From assembly GCF_004124275.1 (NCBI RefSeq), contig NZ_CP027218.1, positions 3,909,501 to 3,973,500 on the forward strand: a stretch of DNA of 64,000 nucleotides, given 5' to 3'. Positions 35,312 to 44,453 of the stretch are shown piece after piece; within the stretch, counting starts at the first letter, position 1; every line of letters starts with the position of its first letter. Source of the stretch: Pseudomonas sp. DTU12.3 (GTDB lineage: Bacteria; Pseudomonadota; Gammaproteobacteria; Pseudomonadales; Pseudomonadaceae). The notes below the pieces were generated by a model. The model ran no database searches. It was not told where the DNA came from and was given only the letters and a program-made list of their open reading frames with translations. A program made the translations under genes and the position numbers.

Positions 35312-35569
35312 TTATGCCAGGTCGGGGTCTCTTGAGGCGCGCAGGGAGTTGCTTTCGAGTTCGTAGCGCAACTCTTCGATCAACGCCTCCACCGACTCAG
35401 GCGTACGCAGCGCATCGAGTTTCAGCCCACTGATCACCAGGTCCACCTGCCCCGACTCCGGGTGGTATAACTTCACGGTCAGCGAATGATCACCATCCAC
35501 CAGACATTCACACGCCAGCGGCGAAAAACTGCGCTCAAGCTGTGCGCGCAATTGCGCAAGGTTCATCAT
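35312..35569 (-). CDS. DUF1652 domain protein
   Basis: An 85-residue small protein of a family found almost only in Pseudomonas. Visible are the helix LAQLRAQLERSFSPLACECL, a strand pair (SLTVKLYHPESGQVDLVISG) and the C-terminal helix SVEALIEELRYELE. Two ATG codons are adjacent; the first (35569) has AAGGAA 8-9 bases ahead. The function is unknown. It ends next to a REP element. Confidence 0.82.
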   Translation of the reverse strand: MMNLAQLRAQLERSFSPLACECLVDGDHSLTVKLYHPESGQVDLVISGLKLDALRTPESVEALIEELRYELESNSLRASRDPDLA

Positions 35570-35705
35570 TGAGTTGTTCCTTTGACGGCTTCGACGGGAC
35601 ACGATCCCAAGCCCGAAAAGGCTCGTATCGCACCCCACCAGACTAGGAACAGCGGCCTCGTCAAGACACCTCAATTTGCACCCCTCGCACTAGTGCATTT
35701 GCACC

Positions 35706-37202
35706 TCATCGCTGGCCCTTGCCGGCCCAGTCGCCGGCAAACAGACCACGCTCCCGCGCCCAGACAATCGCCTCGCTGCGGCTGTGCACATCGAGCTTGG
35801 AATACACTGTTGCGACATGATTGCGCACGGTATTTGGCGCGAGTTTCAGCCGTGCGGCGATCTCCTTGTCCGCCAACCCTTCGCAGATCAACCCGAGTAC
35901 ATCGCGTTCACGTGCCGTCAGGTCAGTGAACGACACGCTCGGCAGCTGCGGCGAGTTGACCTTCTTCACATTGGCCAGCTTTTCGATCAGCGTACGGCTG
36001 AACCACGAAGCGTCTTTCATCACCTCTTCAATCGCTGCCACCAGCTCAAGCTCGGTGCGCTTGCGCTCGGTGATGTCCATCAATACCAGCAGATAGCAGG
36101 GAATGTCCTGGATATTCACAGTGTCGGCAGACAGCGCGAACTCGAGCAGTTCGGCGTCCTTCTTGCGCACGCGCACATCGACCCGATCAACCCGGCCATT
36201 TTTCTCCAGCGCTGCCAGCAACCGCGTGCGTGCGCCGTTGTCATCGATGAAATCCAGCTGCGTCACGGTCTTGCCGAGCACCTCGCTGCTGTCGTAGGCG
36301 AGGGTTTCGAGGAAGGCTTGATTGACGTCGATGATCTGCTGCTCGTCAGCGCTGCAAATCAGGATCGGCACGGGCGTCAGACGGAACGCCTTGGCAAAGC
36401 GCTCTTCGCTTTGGCGCAGCGCCACTTCAGCCTTGTGGCGCAATTCCATATCGACGAAGGAGAACAGCATGCAATCCTCATCGTTGAGCGTCAGCGTTTG
36501 CCCGGCAACGATCACTTGCTTGCTGCTGCCATCGGGCAAGCGCAGCTCAGCCTGCATTTGCGGAATGGTCGCAACGTCGCGCAGACGCTGGATCGCCAGA
36601 TCCCTTTTCTCGGCTCGCTCAAAAATATCGATCTCATAGGCCGAGGTGCCGATCACTTGATCACGGGTGTAGCCGGTCATTTCCAGAAACCCCGGATTGA
36701 CCTTGATGTAGCGCAGGTCGCTGAGACGGCAGATCACCGCCGGCGCCGGATTGGCGTTGAAGGTCTTTTCGAAGCGCTGCTCGGCGTTGGCCCAGTCGGT
36801 GACGTCGCTCATGATCAGCACCAGCGACTCGGGCTGCCCTTCGCGATCGGTGAGGATCATGCTGCGCACGCTGTGTACCCAGATGCGCTCCGGATCATCG
36901 GTTGGCGACACTTCGATCAGCACGTCATTAAAACTCTCACAGCGCGCCACGCGGCTGATCGGGTAGTTTTCAGCGGTGATCGAGTGATTGTTGCGATAGC
37001 GCAGGTTGAACTGTTTGGCGTATTCATCGGCATTGTGGCCCAGGTCAGTGATCCGGCTGACACCGTGCATGGCCAGCGCGGCTTCGTTGGCCCAAAGAAT
37101 GCTCTGGTCCAGCTCCAGCAAAATCACCCCGTCCGACAGCCCGGCGATGATTTGCTGCAACTGGCGGCGATTGGTTTCGGTGGTCAGGACTTCCTGGCTC
37201 AT
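35706..37202 (-). CDS. PAS-domain LuxR-type transcriptional regulator
   Basis: A 498-residue cytoplasmic regulator with three PAS domains (starting near residues 15, 140 and 270) and a C-terminal LuxR helix-turn-helix (TDLTARERDVLGLICEGLAD, then KEIAARLKLAPNTVRNHVAT). The PAS units carry typical ends such as LVLIMSDVTDWANAEQRF and YLLVLMDITERKRTELEL. There is no histidine kinase module and no transmembrane segment, so it is a one-component sensor; ligand and targets are unknown. GGAG lies ahead of the ATG. It is a single-gene unit. Confidence 0.9.
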   Translation of the reverse strand: MSQEVLTTETNRRQLQQIIAGLSDGVILLELDQSILWANEAALAMHGVSRITDLGHNADEYAKQFNLRYRNNHSITAENYPISRVARCESFNDVLIEVSPTDDPERIWVHSVRSMILTDREGQPESLVLIMSDVTDWANAEQRFEKTFNANPAPAVICRLSDLRYIKVNPGFLEMTGYTRDQVIGTSAYEIDIFERAEKRDLAIQRLRDVATIPQMQAELRLPDGSSKQVIVAGQTLTLNDEDCMLFSFVDMELRHKAEVALRQSEERFAKAFRLTPVPILICSADEQQIIDVNQAFLETLAYDSSEVLGKTVTQLDFIDDNGARTRLLAALEKNGRVDRVDVRVRKKDAELLEFALSADTVNIQDIPCYLLVLMDITERKRTELELVAAIEEVMKDASWFSRTLIEKLANVKKVNSPQLPSVSFTDLTARERDVLGLICEGLADKEIAARLKLAPNTVRNHVATVYSKLDVHSRSEAIVWARERGLFAGDWAGKGQR

Positions 37203-37295
37203 TGGATCTCCACAAGTGATACGCCCATGTGAAGATTACGACCGCAGCGCCCCGTGATCGTGCCGAACCAATAATTTGCGCAACACCACCTATCC

Positions 37296-37390
37296 CCTGT
37301 AGGAGTGAGCCTGCTCGCGATAGCAGTGTGTCATTTAGCTTATATCTTGACTGACACACCGCTATCGCGAGCAGGCTCACTCCTACAGGG
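37296..37390. repeat. REP hairpin pair (GGAGTGAGCCTGCTCGCGA family)
   Basis: Inverted arms CCTGTAGGAGTGAGCCTGCT and AGCAGGCTCACTCCTACAGG with the CGCGATAGC core and its inverse. A close copy is at 51075-51163. It lies between the PAS-LuxR gene and the end of the LysR gene. Confidence 0.85.
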
Positions 37391-37392
37391 GT

Positions 37393-38286
37393 TCAGTGTT
37401 GGCTTGAGGTTTCGGCCAACTCACGCAACGTGTCGAGGAAGAGTTTCAGGACGGGGGAGGCATCATCTGCGCGGTACGTCGCGTACAACGGCACTTCCGG
37501 CAACGCCGGGGTCAGGCGTCGAAACACCAGCCCCGCCGGCGCCAATTGCTCGATGGACGCTGGCAACAGCGCCACGCCGAAACCTGCGCGCACCAGGCTG
37601 AGCAAGGTCTGCACCTCGATCACCTGCTGGCGGATCTGCGGCGTAAACCCGGCCTGAATGCAGCACTGATAGAGAAAATTGGCGAACCGCGACTGCTTCA
37701 GCTCCAGCGCGACAAACGGCTCCTGCGCCAGGTCCGCCGGCGCCAGCACTTCCCGCTCAGCCAATGGATGATCCGCCGGCATCACCACATGAATCGGTTC
37801 ATAGATCAGCAGTTCATTGCGCAACAGCGGGTCGTCATAACCGACGCGAAACACGCAGGCATCGATGCGTTTCTCCTTCAATGCCTTGACCTGCGCCGCC
37901 GGGGTCATCTCGTGCAAGCGCCAATTGACCTGCGGGTAGCGCTCGCGAAACAGGTGCAAGGCTCGCGGCAGCACGCCGACCATCACCGAACTGATCATGC
38001 CGATTTCCAGTTCACCGAGCTGACCACGGCCGGTCTGCCGCGTCAGATCCAGCGCCCGCTCGAGCTGCTCGAAGACCAGCGGCGCCTGCTCCTTGAGCAT
38101 CTGCCCCGCCGCCGTCAGCTCGACCCGATGATGGCTACGCTCGAACAGCGGCGTGCCGAGTTCTTCTTCCAGCAAACGAATCTGCTGACTCAGCGGCGGC
38201 TGGCAGATGTGCAAGCGCTCGGCAGCGCGACCGAAGTGCAACTCATCGGCCAACGCCATGAAGTACCGCAACAGGCGCAAGTCCAT
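37393..38286 (-). CDS. LysR family transcriptional regulator
   Basis: A 297-residue regulator. The N-terminal winged HTH (LRYFMALADELHFGRAAERL, HICQPPLSQQIRLLEEELG) is of the CatR/BenM-like subgroup that responds to aromatic acids. The effector domain follows from about residue 90. It starts only 6 bases after the molybdenum hydroxylase large subunit on the same strand, so it is probably part of that operon or controls it. The inducer is unknown. Confidence 0.9.
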   Translation of the reverse strand: MDLRLLRYFMALADELHFGRAAERLHICQPPLSQQIRLLEEELGTPLFERSHHRVELTAAGQMLKEQAPLVFEQLERALDLTRQTGRGQLGELEIGMISSVMVGVLPRALHLFRERYPQVNWRLHEMTPAAQVKALKEKRIDACVFRVGYDDPLLRNELLIYEPIHVVMPADHPLAEREVLAPADLAQEPFVALELKQSRFANFLYQCCIQAGFTPQIRQQVIEVQTLLSLVRAGFGVALLPASIEQLAPAGLVFRRLTPALPEVPLYATYRADDASPVLKLFLDTLRELAETSSQH

Positions 38287-38292
38287 GGCGAT

Positions 38293-40506
38293 TTATCCCA
38301 GGCTCAGTGGCGTCGAACGCTGGCGTACGCCAGTCAGCGCGAACAAGGCATTGGCGATGGCCGGCACCACCGAAGGGCTGCCCAACTCGCCAACGCCGCC
38401 GGGTTTGCTCGGTTCACCGTCAAGCACCAGGATGTCGGTGGCCGGCATATCGGACATGCGCGTGACGCGGTAGTCGTGGAAGTTGCTCTGCACCACCCTG
38501 CCCTGTTTGATCTCGAGTCGATCGAACAACGCGTGACCAAAGCCCCACATCAAGCCGCCGTAGATCTGCTCCTCGACACCGCCCGGCGACACGGCCAAAC
38601 CGCAATCGACCACGCAGGTGAGTTTCTCGATTTTCGGCTTGCCATCCACCGTCGCGACCCGCGCGACTACCGCGATAAAACTGGTGTAGCCCTGATTGGT
38701 CGCGATCCCCAGCGCCGTGCCCGCTGGCAACGGCTGCCCCCATCCCGCACGCTCGGCAGCCTGTTTGAGCACCGCGACATGGCGAGGCCGCTCGTGCATG
38801 TTGGCCAGCCGGAACGCCAACGGATCTTCGCCCGCCGCATGGGCCAGTTCATCCATGAAACTTTCCACGGCAAACACGTTGGGGATGAAACTCACCGAGC
38901 GATACCAACCGCTCGGCACATCGCTTTCGTGCTTGACCCAGTTCAATTCCAGGTGCGGCGGACGATAGGCGAAGTCCCACGCAGTGATCGCTTCGGTGGT
39001 GCTGTAATCCATCTTGTCTGGACGTTCGAAATAACCCGGCTCCCACTGCTCCGGCGAGGCTGGCGACACCGCGTGCAGTTGCAGCGCGGTGAGTTTGCCT
39101 TGAGCGTCGAGCGCGCCTTTGACCCGATGCAAGGTCGCCGGGTGATTGAACAGCGCATGCATTTCGTCTTCGCGACTGTTGAGCAACTTCACCGGTACGC
39201 CGGTTTTCTGCGCCAGATACGCGACCTCGAACAACCAGTATTTGGCCTCCCGCGCACCGAAGCTGCCGCCAGAGACCAACTCATGAATGGTCACGTTGGC
39301 CTTGTCGATTCCGCACACGGTTTGCGCCGCTTCCAGCGCCGACGACGGCACCTGCACGCCGCCCCAGTAAGTGATCGCGCGGTCCTTGACCTGCGCGGTG
39401 ATGCAGATCGGTTCCAGCGGGTTTTGTACTTTGTAGGGCATGGTGTAATCGGCTTCGATCAGCTTCGCCGCGCCCACCCATTGCCCGGCGACATCACCGT
39501 GGGTCATGGCTTTGACGGTTTGCGATGCAGGATCGCCGATGGCTTTGGCTTGAGCGCTGGACAACTGTTCACTGTCAAAACCGGCCAGCGGCGAATCGCT
39601 CCACTTGATCTCCAGCACTTTGCGGCCCTGCTGCGCCGCCCAGAAGGTATCTGCCAGCACCGCGACGCCTTCCAGATTACCGCCGAGCACATCGGGACGC
39701 CCCGGAATCGCCAGCACTTTACGCACGCCCGGCATTTGCAGAGCGGCTGCTGAATCGACGCTGAGCACTTTTGCACCGACCACTGGCGCACGTTGAATCA
39801 CTGCGACCAGCATGTCCGGCAGTTGCACGTCGATGCTGTACTTGAAGCGCCCGCAGACCTTGGCGGCTGCGTCACGCTTGTGGCGCAGCTTGCCGATGTA
39901 TTTGAACTGCGCCGGTTCTTTCAGGGTGACGTGGGCCGGCGCCGGCAGATGCGCCGCCACGCCGACCAGTTCGCCGTAGCCGAGGCTGCGTTTGCTCGAC
40001 GCGTGCACCACCCGACCGTCCTCGGTGGTGCAACTGTCGGGGCTGACTTTCCACTGTTTCGCCGCTGCTGTAATCAATAGCGCCCGCGCTGTGGCGCCGG
40101 CCATGCGCAAGCGATCGTATTCGAGGGAAACGCTGGTGCTGCCGCCAGTCGAGAAGACTTTCCAGATCGGATGAATGTAGGTTTCGAAGAATGGATCTTC
40201 CGGTGTGATCACCTGCACGGTCATCGGGTTGACGTCGAGCTCTTCGGCCACGCACGCAGCCAATGCCGTTTGTGTGCCGGTGCCGGAATCGTGCTTGTGT
40301 ACGACCAGTTTCACCGTGCCGTCGGGGAAGATGCGCACCCAGGCATTCGGTTCGAATTCGTTGGCCGGTGCCGGGGCTTTCGGGTCGCTGGTGGCAATAC
40401 CGCTCGGCAGGTACAGGGCAATCGCCAGGCCTGAAGCCACGGTCGCCGCTTGCTTGAGAAATACCCGGCGCGGCAGTTCGATGCGGGTATCGTCGATGAG
40501 GCTCAT
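38293..40506 (-). CDS. Tat-exported xanthine-dehydrogenase-family molybdopterin subunit (IorB-like)
   Basis: A 737-residue large subunit of a periplasmic molybdenum hydroxylase, like isoquinoline 1-oxidoreductase beta or related aldehyde oxidases. The N-terminus has a twin-arginine signal (ELPRRVFLKQAATVASGLAI). The molybdopterin domain shows GGSFGAREAKYWLFEVAYLA and a C-terminal active-site segment GGVGELGSPSVVPAIANAL containing the catalytic Glu. The start at 40506 has GAAGGAAG ahead and overlaps the small-subunit stop (ATGA). The 22 extra codons upstream lie within the small-subunit gene. The substrate is not predictable. Confidence 0.9.
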   Translation of the reverse strand: MSLIDDTRIELPRRVFLKQAATVASGLAIALYLPSGIATSDPKAPAPANEFEPNAWVRIFPDGTVKLVVHKHDSGTGTQTALAACVAEELDVNPMTVQVITPEDPFFETYIHPIWKVFSTGGSTSVSLEYDRLRMAGATARALLITAAAKQWKVSPDSCTTEDGRVVHASSKRSLGYGELVGVAAHLPAPAHVTLKEPAQFKYIGKLRHKRDAAAKVCGRFKYSIDVQLPDMLVAVIQRAPVVGAKVLSVDSAAALQMPGVRKVLAIPGRPDVLGGNLEGVAVLADTFWAAQQGRKVLEIKWSDSPLAGFDSEQLSSAQAKAIGDPASQTVKAMTHGDVAGQWVGAAKLIEADYTMPYKVQNPLEPICITAQVKDRAITYWGGVQVPSSALEAAQTVCGIDKANVTIHELVSGGSFGAREAKYWLFEVAYLAQKTGVPVKLLNSREDEMHALFNHPATLHRVKGALDAQGKLTALQLHAVSPASPEQWEPGYFERPDKMDYSTTEAITAWDFAYRPPHLELNWVKHESDVPSGWYRSVSFIPNVFAVESFMDELAHAAGEDPLAFRLANMHERPRHVAVLKQAAERAGWGQPLPAGTALGIATNQGYTSFIAVVARVATVDGKPKIEKLTCVVDCGLAVSPGGVEEQIYGGLMWGFGHALFDRLEIKQGRVVQSNFHDYRVTRMSDMPATDILVLDGEPSKPGGVGELGSPSVVPAIANALFALTGVRQRSTPLSLG

Positions 40507-40970
40507 CAGGCTTCCTTCGGCGCATTCGCCGCGCGTTTGATGGCTTTGTTGATGCGCCCGTAGGTGCCGCAACGGCAGATATTTCCGGACATCGCATTGC
40601 GGATCGAATCGTCAGTCACCGCCGCACCGGTGTTGAGCAACGACGCAGCGGACATGATCTGCCCGGATTGACAGTAGCCGCATTGCGGCACATCTTCGGC
40701 GACCCAGGCCAGTTGCAGCGGATGGTTTTGTGTCGGCGACAACCCCTCGATAGTGGTGATGCTATGGCCCGCGACGGCGGCCGCCGGCAATTGGCAGGAA
40801 CGCACCGCGACGCCATCCAGGTGCACGGTGCAGGCACCGCACAGGCCCATGCCGCAACCGAACTTGGTGCCGGTGAGTTTCAGTTGATCACGCAAGACCC
40901 ATAACAAGGGCATGGAGGAGGACGCTTCATCCAGCTCGCGTCGTTCGCCGTTAACCGTGAATGCAATCAT
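40506..40970 (-). CDS. 2Fe-2S small subunit of the molybdenum hydroxylase (IorA-like)
   Basis: A 154-residue protein with both 2Fe-2S clusters of the family: the plant-type CGMGLCGACTVHLDG near residue 40 and the second cluster CGYCQSGQIM with CRCGTYGRI. It has no export signal and so is expected to be co-exported with the Tat-bearing large subunit as a folded complex. It overlaps the large subunit start by one base. It is transcribed away from the LysR gene at 41089. Confidence 0.93.
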   Translation of the reverse strand: MIAFTVNGERRELDEASSSMPLLWVLRDQLKLTGTKFGCGMGLCGACTVHLDGVAVRSCQLPAAAVAGHSITTIEGLSPTQNHPLQLAWVAEDVPQCGYCQSGQIMSAASLLNTGAAVTDDSIRNAMSGNICRCGTYGRINKAIKRAANAPKEA

Positions 40971-41088
40971 TGTCAGGCTCCAAAAGAGCGGCCCGTCTTT
41001 GTGCGGGCCTGGTCACCGATTATTGGAACCCTGAGCAACACGCGGCCAGCGACGATTTCTGCCAACCGCTGTAAGCAGGACTAACAAC

Positions 41089-41979
41089 ATGTACAAGCGA
41101 TACCCGTCGGTACAGTCCATGAGCGCGTTTATCCACGCGGCGCGTAGCGGCAGTTTCTCCAGCGCCGCGCGCAAACTTGATCTGACCCACAGCGCGATCA
41201 GTCAGCAGATCCGCGCGCTGGAAGATTTCATCGGCCAGCCGCTGTTCGTGCGTGAAGGCGGCGGCAGCAATCTGACCGATGCAGGGCAGTTGTTTGCCAG
41301 TGTCTTGTCGGATGGTCTGGCGCAGATTGACCGGGCGATTTCCTCGGTGAAAAACCGCAGCGTGGCGCAGCGTTTGACCCTGGATGTCGACAGTGAACTG
41401 GCACAGAGCTGGCTCAATCCGCGACTGCCGCAGTTGCTCGATGGGTTGCCGGATTACGAGGTGACGTTACTGTCGATGCCGCGCAGTGATCGCTGCACGT
41501 TTGAGCGGGTTGATCTGGCGTTGCGCTATGGCTATGGCGATTGGGATGACTGCGAGATGACGCAGATTTGTGGCGATCGGGTGCTGGCGGTGGCTGCGCC
41601 GGCGTTGCTGGAGCGCTATGGTTTGCAGGTGCCGTTGAGTCCGGCGCAGATTCTTCAGTTACCGTTGCTGGGATATACGCGGCGCTCGTGGATTCCGTGG
41701 CTGGATGCGGCCGGGATGACGCCGACAGAGCCAGCGGCGCGGGTGATTTTTGATAATGCTGCCAACCTTATCGCCGCTGCCGAAGCTGGCGTTGGTGCGG
41801 GGCTGGTGCGCGGATTACTCGCCGCCGATGCCTTGCGCAGTGGGCGGTTGGTGGCGTTGAACGAGGCGCAGATTGCGGCGCATTACAACCTCTATGCGGT
41901 GTGGCCACATGGGCAGGCTGAGCGTGTGGCGCCGGTGGTTGAGGCGATCAAACTGTTGGCTTTGCAAACACAGTCCTGA
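41089..41979 (+). CDS. LysR family transcriptional regulator (GcvA-like)
   Basis: A 296-residue regulator with an HTH (MSAFIHAARSGSFSSAARKL, then LTHSAISQQIRALE) of the GcvA/AmpR-like subgroup. The effector domain carries RVDLALRYGYGDW, typical of GcvA-like proteins. AGGA lies 8 bases ahead of the ATG. It is divergent from the iorAB-like operon (118-base gap) and upstream of the amidohydrolase cluster, so it could control either one. Confidence 0.9.
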   Translation: MYKRYPSVQSMSAFIHAARSGSFSSAARKLDLTHSAISQQIRALEDFIGQPLFVREGGGSNLTDAGQLFASVLSDGLAQIDRAISSVKNRSVAQRLTLDVDSELAQSWLNPRLPQLLDGLPDYEVTLLSMPRSDRCTFERVDLALRYGYGDWDDCEMTQICGDRVLAVAAPALLERYGLQVPLSPAQILQLPLLGYTRRSWIPWLDAAGMTPTEPAARVIFDNAANLIAAAEAGVGAGLVRGLLAADALRSGRLVALNEAQIAAHYNLYAVWPHGQAERVAPVVEAIKLLALQTQS

Positions 41980-41982
41980 CGC

Positions 41983-42146
41983 CTTCGCGAGCAAGCCCGC
42001 TCCCACATTGGAATGGGTTCCCCCTGTGGGAGCGAGCTTGCTCGCGAAGAGGCAGCCACAACCACCGAAGATCAAAAGATCGCAGCCTGCGGCAGCTCCT
42101 ACACCGATCCCCGTAGGAGCTGCCGAAGGCTGCGATCTTTTGATCT
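41983..42146. repeat. Two different REP pairs side by side
   Basis: Positions 41983-42049 hold a GTGGGAGC..GCTCGCGA-family pair facing inward (CTTCGCGAGCAAGC ... GCTTGCTCGCGAAG). Positions 42069-42146 hold a GTAGGAGCTGCC-family pair in the opposite arrangement. The rest of the gap 41980-42366 contains no gene I can support and should hold the promoter of the amidohydrolase cluster. Confidence 0.8.
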
Positions 42147-42366
42147 TGATGCACCCATATCGAACAAGTATCACCACCCCGCCCAATTAATATTGTACGA
42201 ACCCAACCCCGCCTTCCAATACTCGCCCTCAGCAGCCACCCACCCGGGCCGGATGCGAACAGGCGAGGGAATGCGCGTGTCTTGCGCATAGCAACGGCCG
42301 ATTGCCCGGGACGTGGATGCCGAGAGCCGCAAGGCTCCCTTCCCCGCTATCAGGAGATCGACTGCA

Positions 42367-43296
42367 ATGATCATCGATATCAGCTGCTATCCCACGGATC
42401 TCGTGGACCTCGCCTGGAGGCATGACGGTGACCCGTTCACCGGCGAGCGTCTGCTGGAGATGATGGATGGCCCGTACATGGTCAATGGCAAGGCTCGCCG
42501 CATTGACAAAGCCTTCATCCAGCCGCCGCAAGGCAACACGATTTACACCTGGACCGACGGCGACCTGACCGGCCGTGAATCCATCGACGCTTACATGGCC
42601 TACACCCTGAAAATGGTCCAGACCTACCCGGATCGCTTCATCGGCTGCTTCGTCTACAACCCGCGCTGCGGTGTGGAAAACGGCGTCGAAGCGATCGAGC
42701 GCTACGTCAAGGAACACGGTTTCGGCATGGTGCAGATGCAGGCCAACATGCACGCCTACCGTCCTGATCGAGCGCTCGACTGGGTGCGCCCATGCTTCGA
42801 GAAATGCGCCGAGCTGGGCATTCCGGTCAAGCTGCACACCGGCGACGGCCCTTACAGCATCCCGTCGGAATGGGTGCCGATGATCAAGGAATTCCCCAAC
42901 GTCAATTTCATCATGGCCCACTTCGGCGTGCAGACCGGCGGCGTCTATGTGTTCGAACCGATGCAATGGGCGATGGAATTGCCCAACGTCTACTGCGAAT
43001 CCGGCTGGTGTCTGCAATCGCGAATCGTCGAATTCGCCAAGGTCTTGCCGACGCACAAAATCCTCTTCGGCACCGACACGCCGCCGAACGAACCGGGCAT
43101 GTGGCTGCGCCTGCTCGAAGTGCTCTGCCACGAGCCGCCACAAGGCCTGAATCTCGACGAGGACACTCTTGAAGACTACTTGGGCAACAACACCGCGCGG
43201 ATGATCGGCCTCGAACCGACCCCGCCACCACGTTCCGTTTCCGAAGCAGAGGCGCAACTCAAGCGTCCCGTCACCACTCAACTGGCCAGGAGCTGA
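42367..43296 (+). CDS. Amidohydrolase-2 (ACMSD-like) protein lacking the HxH metal motif
   Basis: A 309-residue TIM-barrel protein of the amidohydrolase-2 family (ACMSD and related metal-dependent decarboxylases/hydrolases). It is a close paralogue of the next gene. Shared blocks are ANMHAYRPDRALDWVRP, HTGDGPYSIP (His of strand 5), MAHFGVQTGG (His of strand 6) and GTDTPPNEPGMWLR (Asp of strand 8). The N-terminus reads MIIDISCYPTD where the paralogue has MIIDTHLHPTN, so both strand-1 metal ligands are gone. It may be a pseudoenzyme or a regulatory subunit of a heteromer. The start at 42367 aligns with the paralogue. Four bases separate the two genes. Confidence 0.88.
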   Translation: MIIDISCYPTDLVDLAWRHDGDPFTGERLLEMMDGPYMVNGKARRIDKAFIQPPQGNTIYTWTDGDLTGRESIDAYMAYTLKMVQTYPDRFIGCFVYNPRCGVENGVEAIERYVKEHGFGMVQMQANMHAYRPDRALDWVRPCFEKCAELGIPVKLHTGDGPYSIPSEWVPMIKEFPNVNFIMAHFGVQTGGVYVFEPMQWAMELPNVYCESGWCLQSRIVEFAKVLPTHKILFGTDTPPNEPGMWLRLLEVLCHEPPQGLNLDEDTLEDYLGNNTARMIGLEPTPPPRSVSEAEAQLKRPVTTQLARS

Positions 43297-43300
43297 ACCG

Positions 43301-44206
43301 ATGATCATCGACACCCATCTGCACCCCACCAACCTGGTCGACGAGGCCTGGCGCCACACCGGCGAACCGTTCACCGGCGAGCGCATGCTCAAGTTGATGG
43401 ACGGCCCATACATGATCAACGGCAAACCACGCCGCATCGACATGGGTTTCATCCAGCCGCCACCGGGCAACACCGGCTATCGCGACGGCAACCGCCGGGG
43501 CCGCGAAGGCGTGCGCGACTACATGTCGTACATCGCCGAACTGTGCATGAAATACCCCGATCGCTTCATCGGCAACTTCAACTTCAACCCGCGCTGGGGA
43601 CCGGAAAACGGTGCAGCGGAGCTGGAATTCCACATCAAGGAATACGGCTTCAAGATGCTCAAGCTGCACGCCAACATGCACGGCTATCGCCCGGATCGCG
43701 CACTCGACTGGCTGCGTCCGGCGATGAAAGTCTGCGCCAAGTACAACATCGTTGTGTTGATCCACACCGGCGATGGCCCATACACGATTCCGACGATGTT
43801 CTACCCGATCATCCGCGAGTTCCCGATGGTCAATTTCATCATCGGCCACTTCGGTATCCAGACCGGCGGCAACTACTCGTTCGAAGCGTTCTGGATGGCG
43901 ATGGACACGCCGAACGTGTATTGCGAATCGGGCTGGTGCTTCCAGTCGCGGATCGTCGAATTCGCCAAGGAACTGCCGCGCAACAAGATCGTGTTCGGCA
44001 CGGACTCACCGCCGAATGAGCCGGGGATGTGGCTAAGGGAACTGGAGGTGTTGTGCTCGCCGGCGCCGCAGGGCTTGGGGATTGATGAGGATCATCTCGA
44101 GGACTACCTGGGCAACAACATCGCCCGGTTGTGCGGGATCGAACCGACGCCACCGCCGAAGGATCTGGCCGAGGCCGACATACGCCTGACCACCACCTAT
44201 CTGTAG
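43301..44206 (+). CDS. Amidohydrolase-2 (ACMSD-like) metal-dependent hydrolase or decarboxylase
   Basis: A 301-residue TIM-barrel enzyme with all metal ligands: His-x-His in DTHLHP (residues 6 and 8), His in HTGDGP, His in GHFGIQTGG and Asp in GTDSPPNEP. The family includes ACMSD, gamma-resorcylate decarboxylase and 5-carboxyuracil decarboxylase, as well as hydrolases, so the reaction cannot be fixed. It is co-directional with, and directly after, its ligand-poor paralogue, and upstream of ubiD/ubiX-type genes. The start ATG shares MIID with the paralogue. An operon role in ring degradation is likely. Confidence 0.9.
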   Translation: MIIDTHLHPTNLVDEAWRHTGEPFTGERMLKLMDGPYMINGKPRRIDMGFIQPPPGNTGYRDGNRRGREGVRDYMSYIAELCMKYPDRFIGNFNFNPRWGPENGAAELEFHIKEYGFKMLKLHANMHGYRPDRALDWLRPAMKVCAKYNIVVLIHTGDGPYTIPTMFYPIIREFPMVNFIIGHFGIQTGGNYSFEAFWMAMDTPNVYCESGWCFQSRIVEFAKELPRNKIVFGTDSPPNEPGMWLRELEVLCSPAPQGLGIDEDHLEDYLGNNIARLCGIEPTPPPKDLAEADIRLTTTYL

Positions 44207-44223
44207 CCACACACAAAACCCAA

Positions 44224-44314
44224 TGTGGGACCGGGCTTGCTCGCGAAAGCGGTGGATCAGTCACCGTAATTGCTGAATGACACACCGCATTCGCGAGCAA
44301 GCCCGCTCCCACAG
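44224..44314. repeat. REP hairpin pair (GTGGGAGC..GCTCGCGA family)
   Basis: Arms TGTGGGACCGGGCTTGCTCG and CGAGCAAGCCCGCTCCCACA flank about 50 bases. It lies in the 247-base gap between the second amidohydrolase and the ubiD-like gene, so the two may be separate transcripts or differently expressed parts of one. Confidence 0.8.
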
Positions 44315-44453
44315 GGGATCCGGGCTCAACCCAGGCACACAGCGACTTTACAGGCACGAAGATGACCCGGCGTTTCGCTCGACCGGCAGGCCAACGGCTG
44401 GCCGCGCGAACGCCCTCTCACCCCTGCGTGCCTGCTTTTTACGAGGTGAAACC

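Noticed and set aside
37546..39753. 735-codon open frame on the plus strand across the LysR and molybdenum hydroxylase genes
   Set aside because: It crosses two well-supported genes of the other strand, is rich in His/Arg/Gln and shows no domain.
41983..42146. Possible CRISPR-like array of repeated units
   Set aside because: The repeats are inverted REP hairpins with no constant spacer length and no cas genes nearby.
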